Assembly: GCA_027946555.1 (NCBI GenBank)
Contig: JAPEVC010000073.1
Location: 62,001-126,000, forward strand
Source: Gnomoniopsis sp. IMI 355080
Lineage: Eukaryota > Ascomycota > Sordariomycetes > Diaporthales > Gnomoniaceae
Direction: 5' to 3'
DNA length: 64,000 nucleotides
The stretch's first letter is position 1. Each line of letters opens with the position of its first letter. Both the position numbers and the translations under genes were made by a program. Below, one piece after another: positions 1-12,942 of this stretch. The notes under the pieces were generated by a model. It worked only from the letters and a program-made list of their open reading frames with translations. It was not told the origin of the DNA and ran no database searches.

Positions 1-284
1 AAGCTTCCATAGCATTTCCGCGGCTTTGCAAGAGGGCACATCCTCCGGGACTATGGAAGCGAGAGAAAATCAGAGAAGTTTCGACGGCCCGTGGTACCAT
101 GCCGATACCAGTGACGTCGCTACACTAGCAGCGCCGCCAATATGCAAATAAGTTGCCAAGGGCTGGGTTCCGAGTCTCATACCCAGACGACCGTGCATAA
201 GAACTAATCAGGGTCCAAAGCCCCCACGGGACGGAAGCGAACTAGACAAAGACACAAAATTATATGAACTAGTACTTTACTTAC
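1..284. other. Window edge, possible 3' continuation of a minus-strand gene
   Basis: No independent gene is visible. On the minus strand the sequence just below 285 starts with a good splice donor (GTAAGT), so this stretch may hold an intron and the last exon of the gene whose exon lies at 285-617. Possible acceptors are near 242 and near 204. They give short open tails of about 12 or 50 codons, and I cannot choose between them. Confidence 0.25.
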
Positions 285-617
285 CAACACTTGGCTGACC
301 GTTGCCCGGAGCAGAAGGAGCACCAAGGCTCGGCCCTTGCGAATGAGATGGGGGGAAGAAGCAGGTGCCTTCGTTTGCTGGTGTGCGCTGTGGTGAAAGT
401 ACAAACTGGCCCTCAGCGTCAGACTTCGAAGACGATACAGCTGAAGATACCGATGAGCTTGAATTTGTTCGCCGTCGGGGCATTATGTCTCCCTCTCCGC
501 CCAGGCTGGAAGTTTTCAGGGTCGGCGAAAGACTCCGTCCCGGTGGAATGGATGACATGTTGGCCAATCCTGTTAATTTGGCAGAAACGGTCTTCGATAC
601 AGGGGCAACTGGACGAT
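285..617 (-). CDS. Putative internal exon of an unrecognised Ser/Pro-rich protein
   Basis: On the minus strand a 333-nt open segment is bounded by a TTACAG acceptor (just above 617) and a GTAAGT donor (just below 285). Both edges are in phase 1, as expected for a real cassette exon. It encodes about 110 residues of low-complexity Ser/Pro/Gly-rich protein with the stretches PPGRSLSPTLKT and MPRRRTNSSSSVSS. The serine runs and phosphosite-like SP motifs look like a disordered segment of a real protein. I do not recognise the family, and I found neither a convincing upstream exon with a start codon nor a single clear downstream exon. It may be an exon of a gene that runs off the left edge, or a relic. 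The overlapping plus-strand reading frames look like shadows. Confidence 0.35.
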
Positions 618-3600
618 CTGTAAGGTAGAATCAGCTAGAGCCTCTTGCATGTGATCCCGCGACAAGTAGATCGGGAAACAAGTGATGGCGTGCTGTGATT
701 GGTGAACAGGGTGATGTTTTAGTCTTCGGGTCGATCAGATCGGCGGGGAGCAGCGGAAGTATAAAATTAAGTTCGACGGGAAGACGGGAGACCGTTGCAA
801 CGACGGCGCAAGGCTGCGACAGACGCTCTATGTGAGATTTACGTCGTGAATTTGCAGCCCAGATGTCGTTGCGACCGCGGAAACAGCCACCGCGTGATCA
901 CCTCACGGCGGAGATCCGAATGCCCAAATATGGGTCGAACAGGCTGACCGTGTGGAGCTGTCAAAATTAGGGTTGGGCCGCTGTGGAGTTGATTATGACC
1001 TCTAGTCGAAAGGGCTTCTCCAATTTAAACGTAGAGACTGTCCCCCGCACTGCCAATTCCTGAACGAGAGATCTTGAAATGTGTTGGGTGTATGAAGCTT
1101 CTGGAAGTCGAACTGAACGCCCTGCTAGAATCCCGTTTGTACGGAAGTACAGTATAGTACCTGGTCTGCTGCCCGCCCAAAGACTCGTCTCGGACAACTT
1201 TGAGGAATTGCAAGTGCTGTTGAAGTGAATTTGAGAAACGGGCGACCTACCGAAAGTGCAACTTAGTGAAGTACGCGACTGGATCTTCAACCGCGCAAAC
1301 CGTGTATCAAGCTTGATCTTCCGAGGCACAGGGACGTTTTTGTTGTGTCGCTCTCTGGCTAGAGACCTTCAAGTTGGAGCAGCTCTTCGCCAATATGAGT
1401 CTGATGTTTCCCAGAAAATCCGTCTCAGCACTCTGAGGTACCGTTCAAATCCAGCTCGTCAAGAACGATGCAAAGTCCCGAAGTGATAGGATGTTTTCAC
1501 TTTATCGCCCACGTTGGTTTGGCTGGGTGCCACGCAGTTGTGCCTTCGCCCGATGAGGCCCAGGGTGGGTTTTCAAGGCCTCGCTAGAAAGAAGGCCCCG
1601 CTGATGACACCTGCAGTTCGATGTTGCCCAAGTGCGACAAGATGTGGATCCATGCAGAGATTGCGCAAAGGATCCAAAAGTTCTGGGAGAAAGAAAAAGA
1701 AAATAATCTTGGTGAGATTGCTAGCGTGATCCTAACAAGTCCACGCGTCGGTGTTGTCGGGGGCGATTGATCTTCAGTGCAGTTCTGCCTTCCTAGGCCA
1801 CACAGGATCGGACGATGCTGGCGAATTTCAGCACAGCGATCAAAAGATTATGAAAAACAAAGACAAACCACGGATGGAATGAATGCAAACCGTTCCTTCC
1901 TGCACTCCGAATTGCAATATATTCTCGCCCAAGCACGTACCTGCCTAAACAAACACTCTGTTGTTGTTCGCTCGTATGACTAAGCCTGGTGACTCAAGGA
2001 CTGGGTACGAGCTCAGACACGTTGTTGGCATGTTGATGTGACTGCGACTGCAACAGCATCTCCCTCGAAGACTTGGATTATGGTTGTTGGTAGGAAAAAG
2101 GTTGGGATTTGTGCACTCTTCAATCGACTATATTTCGAAGCCACCTTTGCCAGGGCGTTCCCTTCACAAAACCAGGCATCTATTATCTAATGAGCAACCG
2201 AGGAGGCTAGACAGAACGCAGCAGTGATCATCACCACCACTACAGTACACTCCGTCGAGAAAAGGACCCTGAAAGGCGATCGGGAAGTTGGCACACAGAT
2301 AGTGGCCCGCCGCACTCACACTGCCACCACCACAGAGAGCCTTTCAAGCCTAGTTGCCACTCCATATCCGGCCAAGCACATACGCGACCCCACAGAATCA
2401 CGGTCGCATATCAGATGATGGATGCACAATGTCGCGGACAGCCACAGCGCGCCTAGGTCAAGTCTAATTGACCTGAGTCGTCCAACCGCTCGTGTTCCGG
2501 TCATGATGCCTGGGTATTCAGGGTCCAACTCCTCTTTGAAACTTCCCGTTCCCTTCGCTAACCAAATATAGAGCCTCAAATAGATCGCGTCAGAGTTTAT
2601 GTCAGGGTCTCCGGGGCTCTGGTGAACCCCCTGCCAACCTCCTCCATGCTTGCGCCAGGGTGCGTGGGGTGGCTGGCAGGTAAGACCAGGCAAAATGGCA
2701 GACAACTCAGTCGTTCTGCTTCATCTCTCCCTGTTTTGGGAGATAACACGGGCGAACCTAGCGGTACATCAATGCCAAAAAGAGGGCAAGCGATCGGCGA
2801 CCTTCAGAGCGGTTTGATCTCTGCGCTAATGGATTAGGAGCGGCATCGAGCGTCGCCATCCGATCAGCTGGCTCTCGGGCCGTACAGTATTCTTCTCGGG
2901 GTTTCCCCTACTAATCCCATTAGAATACATGATTTACGAAAAGGTCATCAGAGAACACGAGCAGTCGCTGCTTTGTCGGCTCTTGGCCGAGGGACCTCTT
3001 GGCGATTCGTCGGCAAGGGATGCGCCGTGCGCGGGTAGGTACGAGGTGGAGTTGCGCGCGACAACGGCGCTATGGGAAAACAGCTTGCTTTCCGAGCTAC
3101 ACACAATCTATAAACGCCCCTCTCAAAAGGATCGCCTTGCCTGCCCGGAATGCTGCATAGATCGTCGATGCGTGTGCGTCCTACTCTGTCAGTCTGTACA
3201 TAGTGGGACGGTGTGGCCCGATAGTCGCCCCGCTACTGATGCGTCCTCACACCCTCCAGACTCCTAAAATGGCACTGAGCTGGTGCTGGCGGCTGGGTAA
3301 GGGTACGTCGGGAGAAGCAGCGCACTGAGAACACACTCGACGTCGGAGGAAGCCGTCTATCCCGTGGTCGTACCCGAGAGCTTTGCAGTCATCTATTCAC
3401 CATTCTCAACAGGCTGCCTGGCTGCCAGCGCGAAGTGAGACATATCGAAGATCGCACCGTAATCTCCGGCGACGGTATTGCACGTGAAAGCATTCAGATT
3501 GTGGCTGTCACCGGTCCGGCGATCCAGGTCTCACAGTTCTGACAGTACGCCAGCCTATGGATTCGCCGCCGCTTTACATTTTGTGCAGGTTCAGGTCGTA

Positions 3601-4793
3601 CTTTATTCGTGCACAAGATTTGGACATGCATCTCATGGATCTGCGTTGCAGACGTTGGGCACATTCATGATTCCATCTGCTATGTCTGTGTTTGTACGTA
3701 CGTGTCTTATGCGCGGGAGATCTTGACATGATCGACATCAATATTAACCTCTCCCAGCGCCTGTAGAGCAGAGTTTTTCCTGACATCCGCAACACCAGCC
3801 CCAAGACGTCCACTTTGGCCGTTGAAACTCCTCCAACACATGGCAACGTGAAGCAGGCCCGCAGATCCAGCAAGGTGGATCGAGGATATCTTTTCCGAGA
3901 TGTGGAGCCTTTTTTTCCCCCTTCCCCAGCCTGGGGTTGCAGTCTGTCGTCCTCTAGGTGGTGTTCGTCGTGGTGAACGTGGGTGGGAGGAGTGGGTCGT
4001 TTCTGCCCATGACGTCACGACGCCTGACGAACTTCGTCTGGTTCGAGTAAGATGCGTGCCTAAGCAACTTGGGAGTCGGTACTGATCCTCACATAAAATC
4101 TGGAAACATTGTTGAAACTCCATACCAGGCTGCGAAAACGAGACGCGATTTGGCAACATGTGCCAAGTTCCCGGCATGAGACACCATCCAAGGTGATCTG
4201 GTTGAGAATGTTTAGTAAAGATTTGGTGGCATGGTCAAGCGGTCCATGGATACCATACGTCCACGGTTGCAACGCAGCTCCTAAGATGGTACGTCGACGA
4301 CGCAGGGCCAGGTGAACGATTTGCAACCTTCGGGGAAGAAATGGCATCTTGGACGTAGCTGTCCGAGCTTTAATCACCGCCATGGAAAACTGCGCCAAAG
4401 GACCGGCGACCGGCGGCCACCTGACAGATCTCTTTGCCCAGTCATTGCAGGTGTGAAGAAAATTCAAGTAGCATTCGCTTTGATGGTATCTTTGCTGCAA
4501 AATTAAGAAATCCATACGCTTATCCTCCGAAAAGTCCACCTCACCCAATTAATCCAGCTCGCCCACCTTGTCGATTAAATTCCTCCCATCCAAAGTCGGC
4601 GCATCTCGCACCACGACAGTGATATCCGAAAACTCAGGGAAATGCTTGGTCAAAAAAGGCTGCCATTTGTTTTGGATCGGATCCCAACCAAATCCAGACA
4701 TTTCAAGCCAACAAGCAGAACCAAAAAAGGAGCAACCAAGAAGAAGAATCTCAGCGCGCATCGGAAATTCACCACGTTTGGCCGCTCAAGCAT
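618..4793. other. Long gene-free stretch
   Basis: About 4.2 kb with only short, overlapping open frames on both strands. These lack consistent ATG starts, splice sites and recognisable domains. Base composition looks balanced, not the AT-rich pattern of heavily RIP-mutated transposons. I see no transposon terminal repeats, tRNA or rRNA. Confidence 0.6.
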
Positions 4794-5258
4794 CTAGACC
4801 GTCGCGCGGCCCGTGAAACGCGAGTGCCTCTCCTTGTGACCCCACCAATATCCAAACGCGGCCAGGGCCAGGAACAACCACAAGAGCGCGCTGACCAAGT
4901 CGACCCACACGGCATTCTTCATCCTCTGGATGCCACTATCGCCCTCGGGGTTCTCGTGGATGTACATGTTGCCAAAGACGCCAAACAGGGCAATCCAGAG
5001 GACGAAGAGGACCAGATCCCAAGCCCAGACGAGCCAAAAGCGGACAATGAAGGGGATGAAGTAAAGGACGGCGGTGAGGGCGGACAGGGCGCCGACGACC
5101 TCGGCGTATACCCATTTGGAGTCGATATAGACGCCCGCTTTGTTCGCGCGGGAAAGGTCGACGCCATAGAGCCCGCAGACGGTCAGGGCCAGGACGAATT
5201 GGACGAAGTGGAGGCCTGAGAAGGCTAGGTATGATATACTCTGGCCCAAGAACCCCAT
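4794..5258 (-). CDS. MARVEL-domain-like four-helix membrane protein
   Basis: A 154-residue single-exon protein with four hydrophobic segments, at roughly residues 10-32, 50-72, 76-97 and 118-140, and short hydrophilic ends. This is the layout of the fungal MARVEL family (about 150-200 residues). The region before helix 4 contains the MKNAVWVDLVSALLW pattern that I associate with fungal MARVEL proteins: a conserved Trp-Val-Asp just before the last helix. These are integral plasma-membrane or endomembrane proteins thought to act in membrane organisation; no enzymatic role is implied. The ATG at 5258 is the first in frame. The plus-strand open frame across the same DNA is a shadow. The promoter side (5259 upward) has a 14-base T run about 165 bp away. 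Family assignment rests on topology and pattern recall. Confidence 0.8.
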   Translation of the reverse strand: MGFLGQSISYLAFSGLHFVQFVLALTVCGLYGVDLSRANKAGVYIDSKWVYAEVVGALSALTAVLYFIPFIVRFWLVWAWDLVLFVLWIALFGVFGNMYIHENPEGDSGIQRMKNAVWVDLVSALLWLFLALAAFGYWWGHKERHSRFTGRATV

Positions 5259-8200
5259 CTTGACGACTGTGTGAATATGGGTGCTTTGTGTTGGTGGGGT
5301 GCTGGCTCTAATACGTTGTGGAGCTTGGATGCTTGGAGTTCTTGTCGTGCGAGATCGTACAGAGGTTGGGTTTGGGACAAAGTTTAGTGTGCGTGCTGCC
5401 TTCTTTGTATAAAAGTCTCGCGTTTTTTTTTTTTTTCCTGTTCAGGCTGCTCGTGGCGTCTTGTACGTCACAGTTACTGGATGCAAGCCGCGATAGCGTG
5501 ACGGGTCTAAATGATTGAGAGACAAAGGCAATCTTAATCGACGGGAGGAGGTCATTGAATGTTTCCTTTCCTCCAAACCTTGGAAGCGCCCATCCAAAGG
5601 AACAGGGATCATCGACGATGACGTCGACGTCCAATCACAGAGCCCAACGCTTACCGAGTCCAGCGTGGTTCCCCCTGCATAGCGCGAACTCTGTCTGACA
5701 AGAAAGATCCGAGGGGAGATTTATTGGACGAACTCCTCCGAATGATGGCCAAGCCATGCGCTGGTGGGGGGAAACTGACACTGGCGAGATTGTCTTGACT
5801 TCAATATGCTAATATGTGTTGTGTGCGTGTAGGTACCTATGCTGTTGTTCCTTTGCTCTCTTATCTCAACCTGCCTAGATTGTTGTTTAGCCTGTTGTTG
5901 GGCCTCCTTGGCTCCATTCTTGATGGTTCCCTCGCGAGTCAAGGCAGTGAGTCTTTTCAAGCTTTCGCCGTTACGCTCGTGCCGTTGTCGCTGCTGCCAG
6001 ATAGCGTGTCACGGTGGGTGCACAGGCAATGATTCCCAGCCGTTCATCTTTTGTCGTTCGATCTGCTGCGCAACCGCTGGTAGCTCAAGTTGTTGCTGCT
6101 GGGGCGGGTTTGGTACTCGATCACCGCCCACCATGGACGAAGGTGAGCGGCTTGGACTTGGGCCACCACAACTACTCCGGACTGCCCATCGGGTGAGAAG
6201 GCTGCATTTGGCATTTGGTCATTCCGTTTTCGAAACACAAACATGGGTCGAGTGACCCCCAATTGTGAAGATGGTGTATTCTAAAGCTGGCAGGGTTTGA
6301 GCTGACGGGGCTGAGCGGCTGAAGAGCTGAACACTGGCAGGCGTCGGGAGGTCTGAACCGTCTGAACGCAGCACTTGGCCTTGCATCATCACGGCCCGGC
6401 TTATGGATCAGGACGAGTGAGCCTGTTCCTGAAAGAGGTTTCCCTTTGTGGACGTATGCTCGACCTTTTGGTGGACGGCTCGAGGCACGACAGCGCTGGG
6501 GGCCAAGTTTGTGGTGCAGGACCCGCGTGGTTTCTGCATAAGAGTCAGTAAGCCAACGGCATGTGATGGACCGACCTAATACAGTGCTGGGCAGCTCACC
6601 GGCCGAAGCTATCTAGACCACTGTCAGGGCCCATTATCAGGACCCATTGTCAGGGTTCTTTTGTCGGGATCCTTCCACCAACGAATGAACATTTTGGCGG
6701 CGACGATGAAGGGGCCGAATATAGCACGCAGTGAGAGGGCTGAGCAGCTGGAGCCAGGGACTTTTGGAGAGCTCGCCGAATTGAGCTTCGGCAAGCGACA
6801 CCCATCAAACACAAATGGGTGACATGCTGTGTCGAGGAAAGACTTCCGGTAAGATGTCTACTCTCTCATTGGGGGCCCAGGTGTTGCGAATCTACACTAG
6901 GACGGCGCCGCGAGGCTTTCGGCGCGCCACGTCTTCTTCTACCAAGTCTCTTACTATCTGGCTCCCTTCTTTCCAGCTTCGGCGACACTCGTTCAAGTAT
7001 GCTGGAGACCGTGACAAATGGCAAATGGGGTAGTCCCTGTCGAATGGAGGGCATAGCCTGCATGATGGACATCTGGTCTGTACCCCTGATGAGTTGGTGG
7101 GGGTCCTTGGTCGGCCCCTCACCTAGAGCCTTATCCTATATGGTACCAAACGAGAGCGACTTATGGATTTCCAAGGGTGCGAGAGGCTCTTGTGGTCGGT
7201 TCCATACAGAGTCGCATGCTCATCTGACAGTCTACATCTGCCGTCGCAGCACTTGGTCCCGACACTTGGTGGCATAGACGTTCAGCTGCGTGGGGCCGAC
7301 CTTATTTTCATTCTTTACCCTGTCCCTGCTCCCTGGCCAAGCGGCGATCCTTTGGCTCAATCGACTTTACATTTGATCGAGTTGAGCTATCACTCGTGGG
7401 TAGAGGATTTGATACGACCAGATGGGGTGGCACAAGGCCCGAATGCACCTAGGCACCACCCTAGCAGGAGGAGGATTCTGGCTCCGCCGCCGGAAAGGAA
7501 TTAAGCTTGCACGGCAAACAACAGTCGGTCCGGAAGGATGTCCTCGGGCAGGAAGTCGGGCCTTTTTCCGAATTTCTAGGAGGTCAGATGTGGGCGCGGT
7601 GTTTCGAAACAACTTGTGTGGGTGATGTCAATCTTGCCCTTGGCTTCCATACTGCCCCCTCAGGCAGAAACCAACGTCTTCGTAACTGCGGCCTGGTCTA
7701 AGCCGACTTCTTCAGAGATCCTGAAAGAGACCAGCACCCTGTGGCTTGGCTACCGTGCATCTAGTGCGGGAAGTGAATCATGTCTCCTTCACAGGATACG
7801 CACTATTCAGGTTACAAGTTCAAGAAGGTAGGAGGCATGGCTGGTTTTCCTAGGCAGGAGTGGAAACTTAACTCGGCCCCGATGACACGCCATGCCTACA
7901 AGTGCAGTGGTGTAGTAAGGTCGATACCACTGCACTATCCTGAGGCCCCCAAGCTGTCACCTTGTATACAGCTCTCGACTCGGAGCATCTGTGAAGCCCT
8001 TCTTATGGGTATCTCGGGCTATATTCTTTCGTATAGTTCATTGCGGCCCCCTCGTTCGTCCTACCTTGAAAGAACTGTACCTTCTTTGATGCCTCCAGCT
8101 CTAGGCATCGACATAGTGAACAGGGCGTCCTTACATCTGAGGTTGACTTCGATGAAGTCACGAAGTCTCCCTCGGAGTTCACAAGTCATCTTAAACCCCC

Positions 8201-9321
8201 ACTCAGTCTATTTGTGCTTTCCTCTCCCTGTCTGGCCCCGTCGACCTTCGGTGTTGTGGTGCCACGGCACGGCGCTTGTTGAAGTTGCACGGGTACCTCC
8301 TAGGTACTATGTAGGATGTGCACATTCTGGTTAGGTATGTCAGCGCACCAGCCTTACCGAATTTTCCAATGTTCTCGAAGCTCGGAGCATATGCATATAT
8401 GACGATGCGCAGCGCCGTCGTGCGAGGCGAATATGCAGCAACAGCCTTGTGTCAGATTGGCAGGATATGTGCATCAAGAGAAGGGCGGAGACCACCCACG
8501 CAGGTACCATACATTGCTGAAAAGCATACGCCTCAACGGCTCGGTAGGCACATTAGCTCAAGCGTCACATGACACCTGCCAGCTACCTAGGAGTTTTTGC
8601 CTCGCAGATTGCATTTCGTCAGATACCTTCGTCAGGGTAATGCACGGTCCCAAAATTCTCTCCCTGTCGTCAAAATCCAGGCACTCCTCGTCGCCCTTTT
8701 GGGAAGGGTGAACCGGGGCAGGAAGGGGCGGTGTCATTGTGTTCCCGCCCTTCGAAACCCGACTTCGCCCATGAGCAGACCGAAACATCAGCAAGTACAC
8801 TACCACCGGTTCATCCTACGAAAGAAAAAGTACGTCTAGTCTGACGGGGTGCGGAGACGCGTAAAGAACGTCTCATGACGTGGCCTCCTCGAGAAAAAAA
8901 AGGCGTCCAAAGGGCGTGGCACAGTGGCCTATCCTAGGTTGAGAAAAGAAGCTGCCTTCATCATGATCTCCCCCAAGGCATACTTACCAGGTCGACTGGA
9001 TCTGCGCCTGCTTTTCCGCCCCGAAACCTAGGAGTAGCAGTGTTGCATCTCCTGACCTCGCGATGAGGCACTCAACAATGGGGTGTGCAATTCACCTTCT
9101 ATATGAGGCCGCTATCCTCTCTCCCGGATGGACGGTCTCCTCACAGAATCATCAACTCCATTCCTCATCGTCCATTCTAGACCAGCTCCTGGACAATTAA
9201 CGAACCTGTTTCTCGCTATAACGTACCCTACCTCGAGCCATTCATCCTCTCCGTCCTCTCATCGTACGCTCGAGCCGACGACATATAGCTTAGTAGTCCA
9301 TCAACTTGTTCGCAGAGCGAA
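5259..9321. other. Gene-free stretch with a poly-T run and a TAGGTACCTA motif
   Basis: About 4.1 kb without a supportable gene. It holds a 14-nt T run (5423-5436) and one exact TAGGTACCTA palindrome (5830-5839). An ATG-started open frame of 184 codons at 7780-8334 (+) has unnatural composition and no recognisable domain, so I do not call it. A minus-strand Gln/Lys-rich frame at 5721-5960 has no ATG. Confidence 0.55.
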
Positions 9322-9711
9322 ATGTCATCCAGCAAGAAGCAAAGCAGCTCCTCCAAGGGAAACTCCCACAAGAAGGAGCATCGCAGCAAGGGCCCATCCT
9401 CTTACACGGCATCGACTGTGCCGGACTACTATGTCACCGAAGACCCTCGTGGCTATTCATACCAGCTGCCTGTGGCCCGTGACGATTACAACACCTACCC
9501 TGCTGGGGGCTACTCTGAGCATGGTAATTTGCGATGGACTTGTGTAAGAACTATAGATGATCTATGAACTTGTGGGAGCCCGCAACTAATTAGACCCGCG
9601 TTGATACAGTGTATGTGCGGAACAGGAGGCATGTCGACCAATACCCCAGGCTGCGTGAACGCCCCTCATTGCTACCACTATCGCTGTGGAAATTGTTCAG
9701 TCTGGCAGTAG
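9322..9711 (+). CDS. Small zinc-ribbon-like protein A (107 aa, two exons)
   Basis: Exon 1 is 9322-9543, the intron 9544-9609 (GTAAGA...CAG, 66 nt, with a CTAAT branch-like site) and exon 2 9610-9711. The intron lies in phase 0 between two adjacent cysteines. The N-terminal 35 residues are Ser/Lys-rich and probably disordered, followed by a Tyr-rich stretch. The last 36 residues are cysteine-rich: Cys74-x2-Cys77, then Cys89, His94 and Cys95, then Cys100-x2-Cys103. Two CxxC knuckles about 22 residues apart fit a zinc ribbon. The motif W-x-C-x2-C-x2-G-x-M-S is shared, with the same spacing, by the gene at 16764-17062, so the two look related. I do not know a named family. A nucleic-acid or protein-binding role is inference only. 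Without splicing the frame stops at 9567 and the zinc knuckle is lost. Confidence 0.7.
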
Positions 9712-12700
9712 CAAGCTTTTGAGTGAGTAAAACATTCCTTGGACCTCTTCCAGAATGTTTCATGCAGCTTGCATGGTCGCTGACCGTTCCTGACAGCTTG
9801 ATGTCGCATCTTCCACAACCTCGTGCGCCATGCACCCACCTGGGCGCCTACACCTGCAGCTGATGGCGCCACAAATCACCTTCTTTTCGTCGGATTTCCT
9901 TTGTTGATAGGCGCGGTGATTTCTCTTTGCGTGTTTCTGTTCGAGATTACAAAGGTACAAGGCTCAGGCCCGGAAGGTTTCAAAAAGATCAGATTTTGTC
10001 CTCGCGGACCGGCTGGATCATGGCTTCATTATCAATTTCATATCTTCTCTCGTTTACACGCTATGTGCCATTTGTTTTCTTTACAGATTTTCTGTACGAG
10101 GCATTGGACAGCCTTGCATTATTTCTGCACTGCACTGTCATTCATTATACTTTCCTTTTCCTATGTCTAGAATAGATCTATTTTACCCATTTCCCTTGCA
10201 ACCTTTTTGAGCATATTATGATCTACTGTCCCGATTTGATCCAACTCCGTATCAAACACGGGTCGCGACGCCTGAGTGCTTACTTTGACAAACCTTTTGT
10301 TTCGATTGCTCTCTAATGCGCAGCCCCAAGTACAGCGCCACTGTTACCTATTAATATAAGGGTTCGAGGAGACCGAGCTTTTGCATTGAGGTACTAATGA
10401 TGGAGACAAATGATCTTTGACTTCGGTAACTACTGAGAAAGCATCAGAACAGGAGACTGACAGATTTTCTGCTTGGTTACACGATGAGGTTGCAAAACCT
10501 CAATACTTCCTACGCCGACTAATGCCAGTAAGCTCACAATGGCTTATGTATTAGATGATATACAAAATAGCATCGAATAACAGGCCGTCCGCCCACTAAG
10601 TGGGAGCTGTGGGTTCGATTGCATACGGTATCTGTGTATCTAGGTAGCGTGGGCGCCTGGGCTATTCTGCCTTGGCTCCCTCCCAGAATCGAATTTCCTA
10701 GAGGAGGAAAGATATGATGATGGGACGCCTTGCATAGGCAGCATGATTTATCGAACGATTTTGTGTCTGGGGTTGGATCACTAGGTACCAATCGAAGTGG
10801 ACATCCCTCCAAGGCTGGTGGACTGGTGGCCAGCGGTGCCCAGTTTTTCTCAAGCCATCGAGGTCCTTGGTCAGAACAGACTACCTAGGTAGTAACGTCG
10901 CTGTCCAAGTAGCAGTCTCGCGCTACTGTATGGCGAGGAAGCTGTGTTAGACGTTACGATACTAACTCATGGTCTCCTAATCCCTCATCAGGCTGACTTC
11001 ATCTGTATCCATCAGTACCGGACTCGACCCTGCGTATATGCGAGGCGAGATAAGAACTAGGAAGAGCCAGCTGGCGGTTGTGCTGTGTTCATGGCTTAGT
11101 GATCCATGACTAGGTATATATATTGTCTTTCTGTGTCGTCCACAGACTGTCGTAACCAATGCAACGAGCTTGTGGGATGGCAAGGGTCGATCGATCAGGA
11201 GGACAATGATCTTGCATGGGTGTGATGGCGTAACAAGCCCAAGCGGGGGGGAAATGCAGAGACCCCGAGAAATGCGGCTCTTCAAGCCGTTTCTTGTCGT
11301 ACAGGCGGGTCGTATGCAGGAATACATCTGGAGCGTTTCTATGAGTGTCGTGGGCTAGCCGACATACCCATTTGCAGATGGCGTCCATTGTTGCTTCCGC
11401 AGCCAACGCCAATTTTTTGTCCTATTTCATGTTTTCTCTTTAGATCGCGAGTTTGGGCCGAATGGCTAGATAGGCGTGAGTGACCACTATGCTTGCTGAA
11501 TACCTAGTGATTTCACCTTCACGCCATCATTCCAGTCAACGTCAATGGCGTTTCACTGGAGTGTAGCTATAAGACTGCTGCTATCGTCTGCCAGCAATTC
11601 AATTGGTATAACAATCTGGGTCACCTGAGGTCAAGCCGCTTGGCCTGATATGCGGCCGTAGTGTGGAGAGTGCTATCACGTAGTGGCTACTGAAATATGC
11701 AGTATTTCCGGATAGAACGCAAAGTACCCGAGACATGCCCGTATCACGGAATGCGCTCCCCCACAATTTCAAAGCACCTCTGAATCACCAATTTGGCTCC
11801 CCTCTTTTTTGAAGAACAGATACGACCAGCTTCTCGCTCAGCAGTGGTAGACTCCGGAAAAAGATGCTTAGATTAGTCCACCAATCCCAAATTGGGCGTA
11901 TCTGTCGGGCAGAAGAAAGAGGCGTTCAATGTCTGCTGAGCCGCAAATCGACAAATTTATCTTGACAGCGAGAATTACCGCCGAAATAAAACCCTGATCG
12001 TTGAACCAACACCAACGCTAGGATGAGAGTCTCTAATCCACATGATATCTCGCGAGCGCTTCAGCCAATGGCATGTTTCAGAAAACGCCTTCCTAGTCTG
12101 TAGCAGAAAAGGCAGCGAGGCAGACACAGCTGGTTTGCCAGCGGTACGAAGCATAGGCAAAAGACAACACAGAGCTGGGATTCGAGGCTTCTTTTTGGGA
12201 CCAGAGTCGTCCAATGATCTCATTTAATTTTGGACAGTAGAGCGCAATGATTGGAATTGTGCCGGGCGTAACACTCCGCCCTCTGTTGTGGCTTAGTACC
12301 GGATCAGGTGCTCGTTTTTGAGAATCTCCCTCGCTCTGGCTCAGAAAAAAGCCCTGCCAATTTCTGGGAGCATAGAAGCATTCATTACGGCCTCAATCTT
12401 GACAGTAAGATCAATCATCCTATGTGGCATCCCATCACACAGGTTTGGCTTGGACGATGCTGATCGCCGGCCTCCCTTTAAGGTTACCTAGGTAGCCTCG
12501 TGGACAATTGGCTAGGCCGTGCATGGTCAACCTACGATCTACGAGCACTGTAGAAGGAGGAAGATAAGCCGACACTAATTGAAAGCTATTCCGGGAGCTG
12601 TAGCCGATACTTTTGCGGCTCTGCGTTCGTTGGTGTAACTGGAATGGCTGTGGCACATACTATACATACCAATCACTTTGCATAAATCACCTTGCAGGTG

Positions 12701-12942
12701 GCTAGCCGAGATATTACCAAGGTTACACCGCACCACGATACGCAAGACCACGTAGCAATCGCAGCTGCAGGTGACTATGAACAAAGGCTTCGAATGAAGT
12801 GAGCAGACCAGAAGTATATGGCTTGTTTGGAGCTGTGCTAGTCTAATTCGCAACGTCGATTGTTACGCGGGTCCATGGACCATCTGACGTGCAGTGTTCC
12901 ATGTCATCTAGACTGGAGATACTCACGGAATGCTCACAATGT
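9712..12942. other. Gene-free stretch with two TACCTAGGTA palindromes
   Basis: About 3.2 kb with short open frames only, none with domain signal. Exact TACCTAGGTA copies lie at 10882-10891 and 12485-12494. The region starts with the likely 3' UTR of the zinc-ribbon gene that ends at 9711. Confidence 0.55.
10882..10891. repeat. TACCTAGGTA dispersed palindrome
   Basis: Exact 10-nt palindrome between genes. Other exact copies: 12485, 14744, 16664, 23013, 23458, 45430 and 63846 (start positions). Rotated TAGGTACCTA copies start at 5830, 23462 and 58997. None lies in a supported coding exon. Confidence 0.9.

Noticed and set aside
3707..4548. Minus-strand frames of 156 and 162 codons
   Set aside because: Arg/Ser/Pro-rich random-type sequence, overlapping each other in different frames, with no recognisable motif.
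5721..6060. Gln/Lys-rich minus-strand frame that resembles a coiled coil
   Set aside because: No ATG; an upstream stop without a convincing acceptor; the Gln repeats could arise from a simple CAA/CAG-rich tract.
7780..8334. ATG-started 184-codon frame on the plus strand
   Set aside because: Residue composition looks random (Ser/Arg/Pro/Leu-rich throughout), no domain or signal is visible, and there is no support from splice sites or neighbours.
10590..10640. TTCGATT-containing segment resembling a tRNA T-arm
   Set aside because: No acceptor, D or anticodon stems can be paired around it.
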